Shown one piece after another: positions 52,301 through 62,697 of a DNA stretch of 64,000 nucleotides. Numbering within the stretch: position 1 is the first letter of the stretch; each line of letters opens with the position of its first letter. The notes beneath the pieces were generated by a model. That model ran no database searches. It saw nothing but the letters and a program-made list of their open reading frames with translations, and was not told the DNA's origin. Both the position numbers and the translations under genes were made by a program. Source of the DNA: Synchiropus splendidus (lineage: Eukaryota > Chordata > Actinopteri > Syngnathiformes > Callionymidae); the NCBI RefSeq assembly GCF_027744825.2, contig NC_071336.1, positions 12,091,001 to 12,155,000 on the forward strand, written 5' to 3'.

Positions 52301-53699
52301 AGCCAAATGGAAGGACTGAAAACTGAGGAGTTGCCAATGCCACCCCTTGTCACAGAGGTGCATGATCCAGCAATCCAAATTTCTCTCCACTGCATGTAAA
52401 CCGGAAGAACATTGCACAAATGGACTCTGTGGCTTAATCGAGCTATTGCCTGCGTCAGGCTGCTCTCTGCATGTAACTATACTCAATTGGAGAGGTAGCA
52501 AGCATTTACGTTTGCATTCACTATGCTGTGGCTCGTGCCAAGACTACAAGAGGACGACCATATGTACCCAAGGTACCACTATTTGGGTTTGACTTTAATC
52601 GAAGGTAGGCAGCTTGAGTGCCGTCTTCCCCCTTACCTCGGCCTCCTCGTGTAGCCCCTCGTCCTCTGATCACTCCGGCTGGGGCAGCACCACTGACTCC
52701 TTTCCCCATCAACCTCAGCACAGCCACACTGTTCACAGACATCGAGAAGTTCCGCTGAAAGTAGAAAGCACAGAAGAAAAAAAAGTTAGGCAAGACAGCG
52801 TTTGACATTCTAAATTCATTAAAACACCATCCCAAAAGAGAGAATTTATTGCCTGGGTCCTCTTATTTACAATTTTACACACTTACCTGCTCCTCCTCAG
52901 TAAGTGGTACCAGTGCAAGGGGCTGCATGGGTTCCTCTTGCAGAATAGCAGCAAACTCTTTATCCTGCATGTCTTCTGGGACCTGACATACCAGACTCAA
53001 CTTTAGAAAGAGGATCACACACTGAATATTTTCCAGCTGACTTCACCCACCTTGTTGTCTTTTACATAAAGTGCTAACATTTCTTCGCGGCCGTAACGGT
53101 ATTCGGCCAGCTTGTACTTTGGCATGGCGGGGGAAGGTGGGGGAGAGGTCACACTCCCCCCACTGGACAGTGCACGGAGCCTGAGGAGTTATCAACAGAC
53201 ATCTGTGAAAAACTTTTAAGGTAGATGCTGTTTTTCAAGGTCTTGCGTTGAATACATTAGCAAGCAATGTTAACACTCAATACTACCGGGAGGTCACTTA
53301 ATGGAACAAAATATGTACATAGAACCCTTATCCAAAAACACGTCAAATGTTGAGGTTTCATTTCAAGGTCTGTTAAAACGACCATCTGCTAAAACAAAGG
53401 ACTCATTCATATTTGCACACTCTCCACTTTCATCAGAAGCAGATGAAGCCTGAGGAAAAGAATGTGTCTGGTGTCTTCAGAGTAGAGGAACTCGACTCAC
53501 ACTTATAGCAATTGAAAAGAATTACCCAAAGTACTCACATATTCTGTGTATTGGAAATGTTGAGTGTATATTTATCTTTCAAAAAGTGTCCAATGATTAT
53601 CCAGATATCAAAAAACATTGATGTAAAAGGAAAACTTGTGAAATGTGGACAAATATGCAAGTACCATTCTGGGCCGAAGTTTAGAGTCTCAGCAGTCAT
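43343..53699 (-). CDS. gigyf1: GRB10-interacting GYF protein 1, 23 coding exons
   Basis: GIGYF1 recruits the cap-binding repressor 4EHP to block translation of selected mRNAs. Coding exons, 5' to 3': 53699-53665, 53180-53051, 52982-52887, 52754-52637, 50017-49909, 49819-49620, 48655-48429, 48359-48236, 48160-47978, 47753-47605, 47478-47313, 47245-47022, 46915-46809, 46616-46516, 46434-46361, 46297-46157, 45848-45654, 45546-45332, 45135-44978, 44874-44711, 44477-44433, 44194-44050, 43407-43343. The total is 3171 nt (1056 residues; human about 1035), and every junction keeps phase. It starts MTAETLNFGPEW. The 4EHP-binding motif YRYGREEML is at residues 39-47. An Arg/Gly-rich stretch, PEWC...FDSSGAF near residue 281 (the likely DDX6-contact region) and the GYF domain at about 500-550 follow. 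A Glu/Arg/Gln coiled coil comes next, and the chain ends ADCLSLSEMEMVEDY. GIGYF1 rather than GIGYF2 is favoured by SGGSVTSPPPSPAMPKYKLA and by nearby ufsp1. Confidence 0.95.
47022..47478 (-). CDS. gigyf1: gigyf1 GYF-domain exons (11 and 12)
   Basis: These two exons encode the proline-rich-peptide-binding GYF domain. Exon 11 (47478-47313) gives AMKWFYKDPQGEIQ and ends in phase 1 before GTATAT. Exon 12 (47245-47022) opens at GGCAG/GTCCC and continues PFTTVEMCEWFQAGYFTM, restoring W-x-Y/F-x-D-P-x-G and the GYF triplet. A second possible acceptor upstream (CTGCTCAG near 47276) would insert extra residues and break the domain, so the 47245 acceptor is chosen. Known ligands of this domain are PPGΦ-type motifs (family knowledge). 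Confidence 0.93.
48690..48770 (-). mobile_element. AGGGCTGCAACTAAC-type repeat fragment
   Basis: It begins TTAGGGCTGCAACTAACGAG and continues with ATTGATTCAATCGATAG words, a sequence type known from short hAT-like repeats in vertebrates. A second instance starts at about 58308. It sits in gigyf1 intron 6 with no coding capacity. The opposite terminus is not recognisable. Confidence 0.5.
50525..51495 (+). mobile_element. Non-autonomous hAT-like element, copy A
   Basis: This is the longest copy of the family and lies in gigyf1 intron 4. Blocks shared in order with copy B are TTTGTTTATG/CGTCTAAATATA, TGATGGTCCCTAACTGATGCC, GTGTGTCCGCGATCAGTGAA, CAATATCCAACTATT, GGGAAACCTGCATGTG and CTATGAGGACCACTCCATCT. 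Its right end carries GAATTTATCG and TATATCGTG words similar to the TTATCG-rich end of copy D. It has no long open frame. Confidence 0.65.
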
Positions 53700-53728
53700 A
53701 TTCCTCTTGTCCACACAGAAGTAAGTAT
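53665..53728 (-). CDS. gigyf1: gigyf1 first coding exon
   Basis: Only 35 coding bases are present: ATG at 53699, then TAETLNFGPE and the first two bases of Trp. They join to LRALSSGG in the next exon (53180). An acceptor CTCCAG at 53729-53734 on the minus strand shows that 5' UTR exons lie further upstream. The exon is too short to be found from open-frame length alone. Confidence 0.85.
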
Positions 53729-53729
53729 C

Positions 53730-54290
53730 TGGAGGAGAGCCACTTCAGTTAAGTAAGATAAAGAAACAGAGACAGAGTCGAAAAAAAAAAAAGAATCTTT
53801 CCTCACCCTGTCCAGATGATCAGAGCAGGCTGGACTGGACTGGACCGGGCTGGACCAGGCAACTGCTGGCTCGTTCAGTTGTTTAGGCTTGGGTGACTAG
53901 AAGGCTGAGTGGTGTTTACTATGCGATCTTTTCAAACAAATACACATACACTGAATGAATAGCTGCCAATTTTAGGTGCTTGAGGAGTACCTGGTTATCA
54001 GGTTTTTGACAGTTTGAAAGCTCCTGCTACTCAAACTCCCAATTATCAGTAAACAGACTTTTTTTAAGTTTTACAGCAGTTTTTTTTTTCCTGTCACACA
54101 GGAACCCCAGGTGGCCAGGCTGCTGGATCAGCTGCCAAATGTAGACACAAGTCGCTCTCTCTCTCTCCTCTCCCTCCGTGGGCTACTGTTGGCCCCAAGA
54201 TGATAGCTGGGTCGATGGAGACCCAACCGGGTGACTCCTACTTTTTCTGCCCTCCGTCCTCTTCACCACTTAAAAAAAAAGAAGAAAAAA
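53730..54290 (-). other. gigyf1: Possible gigyf1 5' UTR exon region
   Basis: Minus-strand donor-like GGACAGGGTGAGG ends a candidate exon near 53813. A TTTTTTTTAAG acceptor near 54273 could begin it, so an untranslated exon upstream of the first coding exon may lie here. It also contains a GGACT-type tandem stretch at 53837-53862. The exon limits are guesses. Confidence 0.25.
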
Positions 54291-55116
54291 AAACACTTAA
54301 CAGACAAGTAGGTACAATAGACAAAGACACTAGTTCTTGGTAATAAAATGAGATCTATACATTTTCTTCCAGACGAGGTGTGTCATGCCTCATGAAAAGA
54401 CGAAGAACAAAGCTACCCTCTCCTCGCTGATATAAACCGTTTTATAATCAACTCTACTCTGGTTGAGTTGAGTGTGTGAAAGTTCAGAAAACCATCACAG
54501 ATTCACAGCTGATATAACTCTGTGCTTGTCTTCCATCACTATACAAATGAAGATGAACAAAACTGTTGTCGAGATAGCATCTAGAAAGAGAAATAATTAT
54601 TATTTTAATTAATCACTGTCAGTTATCTATAGGAGGAAGTCCCATCCCTTCATCAGATCAGGAGAGCGAGGAAGAGACCGGACAGAAGAAGAAGTGGATT
54701 TGCTGATTTTGACTTTGCAGCTGCTCGAGAAATATACCACCAGACCTCCCGGTGTTTTCTGCATTATGAATTTGTTATTGTGACAACATTTCTAATATTT
54801 GATGCAATGTGTTTGGTTTTTAAACGTTATAAGTTACTTTAGTACAATTATATGTTTACAGCATCTTTTTTTTGCACAGCAAGTTATGTTACTGGACAAC
54901 ATTCATCCTGGTGTGTTGTGGAGGGGAATGGGCTGGGGGTGGAGTCATAAGTTGGGGGCGAGGCATGTGGGCGTGGCTATGGACGCCCTGTTTCAAAATC
55001 CTAGCTAAAAGCCTGATTGCAGGGTTGTTTTACACAGGTCCAAATACAGGAATGAGCCCATCATGCTACATGAACAGTACCAGCATTATAAAGCATTGAT
55101 TTAAGCCAGAAACTAG

Positions 55117-55925
55117 GGTTGGGCGATAAGGACAAAAAAAGTTATCACGATAAATGTTTAAATAAAATTGTAACGATAATCATCACGATAAATCCATTTT
55201 CATTATATTCCATGTGTTGGACACTACAGTCTCTCTTGAAACTGTTTCATGATGAAAATTATTACTGGAGCATCATTATTTGTTTACGTCTAAATATAAT
55301 AGTCAACCAAGTGTAGAGATGAGAAATTCTATGTTTCATGTCTCTCGTAGAACCCGGTTGTTTTATTTAGGAGTTAAATTGAGCCGTCTATCTGCTGCAT
55401 CTCAATAAATGATCATTTAGTCACATTCTATTCTCAGAATCATGATACAAACTGTCAGTCCTTTCTCTTGTGTAATCTTTGCCCTATTGAATATTTCATG
55501 AATACTTTGAACGTTTTAGAATTTGTCGATGGTCCCTAACTGATGCCGGGTCGTAGTATTAGTGCTGCCTGAGAGTGTGTCCGCGATCAGTGAACCCTAA
55601 TGGGGACGTGGAAGAGGACGGTGTCGCCAATACCGGAGCGGATCTCAGTCCAATATCCAACTATTTTCACCACGGTGTTTCGCGGAGGCGCCAGGGCAGT
55701 GGGAAACCTGCATGTGTTGATGTGAACCAAGGCAGACGACTGCGTCAGAGAACCTATGAGGACCACTCCATCTAATAAAATAAACACAGATCCACAGACT
55801 CAGAGTCGACCAACGTCATTATCAAAGGTTCGCTTAATTAAAAATAAGTTTCAAAACTACAATTGTGAACCGAAGTCTGCCACACTCTCCACAGCTGTCA
55901 CACGCCACGTAGCTGGAGAGCACGG
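55117..55925 (+). mobile_element. Non-autonomous hAT-like element, copy B
   Basis: It starts with TAGGGTTGGGCGATAAGG, a typical hAT-type terminus, followed by ATCACGATAAA words in inverted and direct forms. The body is collinear with copy A and reaches AGCTGGAGAGCACGGC, also seen in copy D. It lacks a transposase frame. Confidence 0.65.
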
Positions 55926-56784
55926 CGCGCTGTCGCGGTCTCACCAGGTTCACGTGTGCCACTGCTCAGTCTCGCTCTTTGCACCAGTGGTGCTTCAAGT
56001 TGGAGTCGAGAGTGTCGTTCAGACATGACATCAGTCTGTGAAAAGTAACACGGAACCGGCAAATATTCATAATAATACACCACGTGTAGCAGGGTTTTAG
56101 TTGGGGGGGGACGCACTGAAATGCAAAACATGAAACCATGAATGCCCAGTTTTTCTCAGCAGGGCACCGTAAACAACTGATTATTAGTACCTGTATAATG
56201 CCCTTCTAGTAGTATCATCACACTTTATTGTTTTGCATTAAAAGTAGCGTGACCATCACAGTCGACATATTGCCTTGACGGTGTAATCTTGTGGTTATCC
56301 ACATCTCGTGAGTCGCGACACTTGCGGCATGGAAGCACTGTTATTGATGGAATAGCTGACACTTTGACAGGTTGAATGGCAAATAAGTTCCAAACTTTGG
56401 ACCACTGTTTACATAACTGACTCATAGCTTTTTAATCGGACGACCATTTCCCCTGCTGCTACCGCTCTCCAATGCCATGCAGTGAACTGCACCGTGGAGC
56501 GGTGTCAATTGCAGCACGGCACACAGCACTTGCTTAACAGTTAGCAGAACAGCGAAACAGCAAGCCTTTATACTTTATGTATATATTAGATATTATGTGA
56601 ACATTTAGAAAACCATGACAGATACACAGCTTATACAAATGTATGATTATAATGCATAAATATGCAAAGAAGAGGAACAAATCTGTAAACACTTGATGGC
56701 GATCACCGACGCTGATCAGCCAGAGTGCCGATCACCACCGATCACAAGGATTGAAAATTAATTTGTAATCAAAATAAGACCGTC

Positions 56785-56860
56785 AGTGTACACCAGGCCT
56801 GGCCAACCCGCAGCTCCTGAGCCGCATGCGGCTCTTTCCCCAGTTTCATGCGGCTCTTCA
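56785..56860. mobile_element. GCGGCTCTT-type transposon terminus
   Basis: AGGCCTGGCCAACCCGCAGC is followed by GCCGCATGCGGCTCTT and ATGCGGCTCTTCACC. This resembles the ends of a hAT-derived repeat found across vertebrates that starts with a hairpin-prone GC-rich block. Identity is recalled, not searched. Confidence 0.4.
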
Positions 56861-57139
56861 CCAAATGAGTCGCCGAACTGGCTGCGGTTTTGGACAAGTT
56901 GCTGTTGAGATGATTGTTTATATAGGAAATAAGTCCAAAAAGTAAGAGCTATTGCAGCAATATATTGTTCAAAGACTGTCATCAGACGCACGATCAACAC
57001 GATTTAACATTACTTCGTTCCACATTTCACTTTGTCATTCCCCAGACTGAACGAATGGCATGTGTTTCACCTATTATTCATTCTTCATCATTGTGAAGTC
57101 TCTTTAACTCAGCGGAGTGAAGACGAGACGCTCCAGTCC

Positions 57140-57800
57140 AGTGAAAATAGTTGGACATTGGACTGACATATGCTCCAGGATTGGGGAAGGGGCTGTCTTC
57201 TGCGAGCCCAATTAGGGTTAACTGATCGCGGACACACTCTCACTGGGCAGCGCGAATGCTACAACCTGGCATCAGTTAGGGACCATCAACAAATTCTAAA
57301 ACTGTCAAAGTATTCGTGAAATCTTCAGTAAGGAAATAAAATACAAGCATTTTGAGTGAGAGAATTGCAAAAAGGTCTTTCATCACACAAGACAAGACAA
57401 GGACTGACAGTTTGTATAATGTTTTTGAGAATACATTATGACCAAATGATTATTTATTCACATTATTTCTAATATTTCTACAATAGCATTTAGGAAATGT
57501 GTTCAGTCGCATCCATAGTCAGCATAAACTGTTAAGAGTAAAGAGACACAGCAGACAGACGGATCAATTTAACCCCTAAATAAAGTTGGCAGAGCAGTCT
57601 GTCAGACACGACAGGGTTCTACCAGAGACGTGAAACATTGAATTTTTCATCTCTACACTCAGTTAACTATTATATTTAAACATACACAAATAATGATGTT
57701 GGAGACAAACTCCACCAATGACTTTCATCATAAAATAGTGAGACTCAAGTGAGACTGTAGTGTCCAAATGGAATAGAATGAATATATGATTACTTTTGGT
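57140..57800 (-). mobile_element. Non-autonomous hAT-like element, copy C (inverted)
   Basis: The reverse complement matches copies A and B: GGACACTACAGTCTCACTTG, GTTTGTCTCCAACATCATTA, CTGATGCCAGGTTGTAGCAT and GTCAGTCCAATGTCCAACTA. It lies in the opposite direction to copy B, with the two copies about 1.2 kb apart. Confidence 0.6.
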
Positions 57801-57819
57801 AATATAATACTGGTTTATA

Positions 57820-57824
<5 letters not shown>

Positions 57825-57868
<44 letters not shown>
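57825..57868. repeat. (AT)n microsatellite
   Basis: A run of about 22 AT units lying just after copy C. Confidence 0.95.
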
Positions 57869-57870
<2 letters not shown>

Positions 57871-58304
57871 GTATGTATGTGTGTGAACAATGTAGTAGGT
57901 ATCAGCTCGGTATGTAGGTACCATCAACCAGGTAATATATATGACATAGTTTGGATGTAAAGAACAAAGCCAAAACACTTAATGATCACACTTGTACAAG
58001 GGGTGAGGGAACACAGCTCTCCCTCAGTATATTAAACGGCTTTGAGCCATCAACTTGAACAGTCCGGGAAAGCATCGTTCAGGTTTGTGTTCTGCGATAC
58101 CATTTACATACATACATACATTTCATTAGCCCAGTGCAGGCAAAGGCAAAAATCTGTGACCATGGCTTTTCAGGGTATAATTCAAATACCTTATTGTTCA
58201 GGCAAAACTGCTTGATCATGAATAAAACTAAAAAAGATGTCATATAGTTTCCATTATTTAAACAACTTGTTTAACAAAAGCACAAAGATTATGAAATGTA
58301 AGTT

Positions 58305-58400
58305 TTAGGGCTGCAACTAATTGCTCGAGTCAACCGAAAAAACTACTGGAATTGATGAACAAAATCTTCTCCTCAAGTAACGGTGCATACAGTTTCACTC
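58305..58400. mobile_element. AGGGCTGCAACTAA-type repeat, second copy
   Basis: It begins TTTTAGGGCTGCAACTAATT and continues with TCGAGTCAACCGAAAAAACT. The opening matches the segment at 48690. No coding capacity. Confidence 0.4.
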
Positions 58401-59390
58401 TGAGTGAATTTCTGCTGCACAGTGCATTTGCAACTGTCCACCGATGGAGGAAGAAGCGGATCATCCTTCCTATTCTTGAGGAAATTAACTGAAAATAAAA
58501 AATGGCCATGCAGTGAAGACTTGAAAATACTAGTAAATACTTTATTTATCATTGAATTGTTAACAAGAATGATGAACGTTTTAGCTAGATCGTTATGTCA
58601 AGAAATATTACTTGAGGTGACAAAAGAAATACTTGTGATGTGCACAATCATTAACAATGTGCTTTCAATCTTCAAGGCCGATCCATGTGTTATTACTGGA
58701 CTGAACTTAAAAAAAATTAACATGATATAAACTGTATATGTGTCATACAAGCGCACAAACAAAACACTGGTGTGTGCATTTCACTTGCAAAATTACAAGG
58801 ATTTGCTAAACTTTAAGGGAATGGATGTTTGTTTTGAATGCAATTGCAAAATTGGACCAACACACATTTAACATGTTTTGGACAAGTTTGTGGTCTGATT
58901 TAGTAAGCAGAAGGCACACCACTGCCTAACGACATTAGCGGTCGAAGCAACACCTGTGAAGCTCTAGTCTGTCTTCAAATGTAGGTAAAAACCAACGCCA
59001 CGCATTTTGTTGCGTCACTGCATTCGATACCGTTCGAAACTACACCAGAACTCGGGTGAAGTGGTGCGCACTGGTCGGCTGCACACTCGGTGGAATTCAT
59101 AGGCCTCTTCGCTACGAATGACACCCGAGATGGTGGCGCAGGGGGGCGGAGAGTTCCGCTGGTTTTGCTTCGGCCTGCAGCACCGAAATCCAGATATAAA
59201 ATTCAATCTGGCTAAATGCTTCCCCTTTGAAATATCAACAGCACCGGTTACTGTATCGCACACTGCATCATTATGCAACGAGTAAAAGAAGAAGCGAGCA
59301 GTTTCGACGAGGAAATCAATTCAAACCTAGTAGAAGCTACCTTTAGCCTACCAGCTAGTTAGCATAGAAGAGGAACCGTGGTCATCTTAC

Positions 59391-59860
59391 CTTAAGCAGG
59401 CAGGTTCTGCTACAGCATGGGTCTGGTTTAGTGACTGTAGATTCGACAGAATTGTACTGGTACTGGCTCTGATGTGTGGTACTTGTACTATTTCTGTGTA
59501 TATGTCCGTTATGTCACCGTGAATGTATGCTGGATCCGCGTCGCTGCTCTGCTTGTTGTTTGTGTTTCAGAAACATGGCCGTCCCTGTAACACCACGTGA
59601 CTGAACACTGACATGCAGAGAGCCAATGGTGGTGCCGGATACCCACGCCCCCTTGTTTTTCTATTTATTTATCTTATTTTAGAATTATCCGTTGAAATGC
59701 ATGACCATCGATTTTGGTGGTGCTCGTGATGATGACGCGCTAAAGCCCCTGTTGGAAGCGTGTAGCCATCTTTGGTCTCGCACTGCAGCAGCGGGATAGA
59801 AAACACTTGCGCGCAGCGTGCAGGAGGAGAGACTGGCGACTGCACTTGTGATGGCTCACG
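59391..59860 (-). promoter_or_regulatory. gigyf1: Possible distal gigyf1 first exon and promoter
   Basis: On the minus strand GCTTAAG/GTAAGATG at 59391 looks like a good donor. Upstream, between about 59700 and 59860, the sequence becomes GC-richer with CGCGC words. A minus-strand AAGATGGCT near 59764-59772 fits the YY1 motif typical of TATA-less start sites. A noncoding gigyf1 first exon is the simplest reading, but an unrelated transcript is possible. Confidence 0.3.
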
Positions 59861-60657
59861 CTGGAATTAATCTACTTTCTGCTCATTATACCCTTTAAAG
59901 AGTCAGATCCCATATCACTGTAATTGTTTGAGATTTCTAGGGTATGATTCACCGTCACTCATTTCTCTCCCCAGCCTTCTTTCTTTTACCATGAACATAT
60001 CGACTACATCTAGCATGCCAGAGTGTCTCAACTTGAGTGGTTAAATCTGAGTTTGGATGGATTATGTTACATTATATTGACTTGTGAAGCCCATGGTTCT
60101 GAATTCTTTCATTTCACTTGTAAACGAATAAGATTTGACATTACACTATTTCAAAATCCAAAATGTGTAATTCATTTAGAATGACATTTCAATGGATGTA
60201 TTTTAAGGAAATTCTAAAAATATATGTCTGCACATACAAAGTCAGAGCACTGATGTATCTCAATTCAAAGGTAAACAAAGAGCTATTTGAGGTTGCAAAA
60301 CTGAACCCACTTCAAATACTGTGCAATTTGGAAATGCATCATATTGTGCTTGTATCCAGGCAGAAGATGAAACACAATAAATCATGAAAACAACAACCTA
60401 CTTAAACAAATGTTTTCTTAAAATTAAGACCAAGACGATAATGTCTTCATGTTTTGTTAATTGATTACAGGTGTAAATAATTAAGTTCCACCTCCAATAA
60501 ACAATAGTATTATTACAGCATCTTAACTCCATGTTCCTGTTATTGTAATTGCAAAGATCAGTAGGTGGCCAGTCCAAAGTGTCTAAGTAGGTAATACTGT
60601 TCTGATTAAAAAATGTCGACATGATGCCCAAGTTGACCCATACACCAGAAGCACTAT
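59861..60657. other. Region downstream of ufsp1
   Basis: AT-rich sequence with no recognisable exon. The part nearest 60657 should hold the ufsp1 3' UTR. I find no convincing minus-strand AATAAA close to the stop, apart from one overlapping the last codons at about 60673. Confidence 0.4.
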
Positions 60658-61308
60658 TTATGGTTGGAAATTTTTATTTGGGCCTGACTGAGGCAAACAG
60701 AGGTTATAGAATGAGGTTCTGTCGAGGGTGGACACTTCTCTCCACTTCACCCAGCCCTCAAGCTGTAGCTCCTGCACCCCAAGCTGAGGACCCCAGTAGT
60801 GGGGGTCCAACACGAGAAGGAAGCTTCCCTCCTTTCCCGAACACACACCCAACACGCCTTTGGAGGAATTGTCCCGGTCCCCACCCATCATAACCGGACA
60901 GCCGTGCTTCTGGAAGTGCCGGCGAAGCTCTTCCACTGCGACCGTTTCCAGGTCTGACCCTCCACCCCTCACGTGGATCAGCCGAGATGGAACGTTGTAG
61001 AAGTGTTCCAGAACCAGGGAGGCCTCTACGGTACCTATCCACTCCCTGGAGCCGCAGAAGTGGTTGGGTTTGTCCTCCATTGACACTAAAGCCCGTTGGA
61101 TCTCTGAGATGCTTGGTGGTGGTCGAGGTTGGTCGACTCGGTTGAACTGTAGCCAGGAAGATATTGTTTGGATTGTCCGGTACCCGCATCCCCAGCCCCG
61201 GTCGCTGAAGCCGTCACAGCCATAGTGAAAATATTGATAGTCTCCGGAGACAGTCGACAGCCGGTCCGGATCGGAAAGTGGCGATGGAAGTCCAGAGTGA
61301 ACGTTCAT
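60658..61308 (-). CDS. ufsp1: Ufm1-specific protease 1 (intronless)
   Basis: UFSP1 is a cysteine protease that matures the ubiquitin-like modifier UFM1 by exposing its C-terminal glycine. The single exon encodes 216 residues from ATG 61308, very close to mouse UfSP1 (217). The catalytic set known from mouse is complete here. The nucleophile Cys41 sits in DRGWGCGYRT, Tyr29 lies 12 residues before it (as Tyr41 to Cys53 in mouse), and Asp168 and His170 sit in LDPHYWG. The frame stays open upstream to a TAA at 61372-61374, with GTG and CTG codons but no other ATG. I chose ATG 61308, which has A at -3. Lack of introns agrees with the mammalian gene. Confidence 0.93.
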   Translation of the reverse strand: MNVHSGLPSPLSDPDRLSTVSGDYQYFHYGCDGFSDRGWGCGYRTIQTISSWLQFNRVDQPRPPPSISEIQRALVSMEDKPNHFCGSREWIGTVEASLVLEHFYNVPSRLIHVRGGGSDLETVAVEELRRHFQKHGCPVMMGGDRDNSSKGVLGVCSGKEGSFLLVLDPHYWGPQLGVQELQLEGWVKWREVSTLDRTSFYNLCLPQSGPNKNFQP

Positions 61309-62172
61309 AGTTACGAGTGTCCAGAAGCTCTCGCTGGCGGAGCCGTCAACCACTTCGGAATCCTTCAGCCGTTAGTATGCACAACTTGGAGGTGATCTGA
61401 CGGGCTAACACTTGTCTTTTATTTATACGTCGCTTGTTGTTTCGGCCACCGACAGTCGGACAGGTCCCACTATGAAGAAACTTGCTTTTCGGTGCAACCA
61501 AAAAAACATTCCGCCAACAGACATTCATGTTCCGCTTTATTGAGTGCCACCCGAGCCGAGAACAAACACGTTCTCTGGCACAGAAAAGACGTTGAATGCA
61601 AACACATTAGCATAGTAGTAGGATAATACGACGCTTGATGTTAATGACAGACACGGCAGTCCTTTATTTCGATGCAAGGCGTTTTATTCTGAAAGCGCAG
61701 CGCGGTGCCGCGGAGTGCGAGGAGCAGCCTCAGACCCGCGGCCGTACGAGACGGGCAATGAGTTGCTCAGGACCGCAGCATAATTTAACTGGACAGATAT
61801 CGAAGGATGACTGCGATGCGTTCGTTTTGTCACTGGAACGAATTATTTTAGCAAATACATTTACATTCCTAAACAATTCTATGACCATGACTGGAATCAA
61901 TTTCAAAAGTGATGGAAAAACATAACAATGACGACAACAAACTAGTACTACAGACCACACTAAAATGTTCAAATGTTGAGTGATCGTCCCATAGGAGATA
62001 TTGACTAAAATAAATACAAGCTGCTGGTTTTAAAAACTTGCACATATTACTTCATATTCCTTTGGTCATTCTCAATCATGAAAAACAACTAACAAAATAT
62101 GGCAAAAAAACAAAGAAACTATTGCATTGTTACATAGAGTGATTTTTTTATTTGTAACCATTATGAGCACAT

Positions 62173-62207
<35 letters not shown>

Positions 62208-62397
62208 AAAGGCTCTGGAGAGGTCAAGGCGAAGATCCTGGCATCTTTCCCCTCCCTCGTTCTTGTATTGGGATGGAGTTTAGTGGGGACCGATGGCAAG
62301 TCTTACATTTGCTTGAATAAGTCAAAAGGAAACGTGATGTGAGGTTACACTGAAATGTTTGCCATCAACAATGAACTTTTTTTGTAAGCAGTGAATT
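61309..62397. other. Intergenic region between gvin and ufsp1
   Basis: The ufsp1 5' region lies at the lower end. A small GC-rich stretch at about 61690-61760 may be promoter-like. No exon is recognisable. A 29-base T run sits at 62175-62203. Confidence 0.4.
62175..62203. repeat. Homopolymer (T)29
   Basis: An uninterrupted T run on the plus strand (A run on the minus strand) downstream of the gvin polyadenylation signal. No retroposed sequence is recognisable next to it. Confidence 0.95.
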
Positions 62398-62697
62398 CTT
62401 TATTTATGTGTCACACAACATTTTAATGTAATAACTGACACTGTTGCTATTCTACTACATGTGTTCAAGCAGAGTACATGCTAAGTTATGACTGGTGTTA
62501 GTGAGCACCTTATTATTATGGAAGATGCATACATTTCACTTCACAACTAAGTCACCAAAGTGATCACTGGACATTTCAAACCACATTGAACAAAATCATT
62601 GAACAAATTGATTTCAGCAAGAGGACAGTTACTATTGTTGACTATCACTATTGTTGACGATTAAGTATACTTTGCCAGATCATTGTGAGGGTCGCCC
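62398..62697 (-). other. gvin 3' UTR with polyadenylation signal
   Basis: A minus-strand AATAAA (plus TTTATT at 62399-62404) lies about 295 bases after the stop at 62698-62700. This gives a short 3' UTR. Confidence 0.55.

Larger units (their letters stand above)
54291..59300. repeat. Repeat-rich region
   Basis: AT-rich DNA holding hAT-like copies B and C, a GCGGCTCTT-type repeat, an (AT)n array, an AGGGCTGCAACTAA-type repeat and fragments with CGATCACCGA words. No protein-coding exon is recognisable. It probably forms a long intron or upstream region of gigyf1. Confidence 0.5.

Noticed and set aside
59015..59278. 87-codon minus-strand open frame near a CpG-richer area
   Set aside because: No recognisable domain or start context. 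It may be UTR or random sequence.
62127..62342. Open frame with a long phenylalanine run
   Set aside because: It translates the (T)29 homopolymer.
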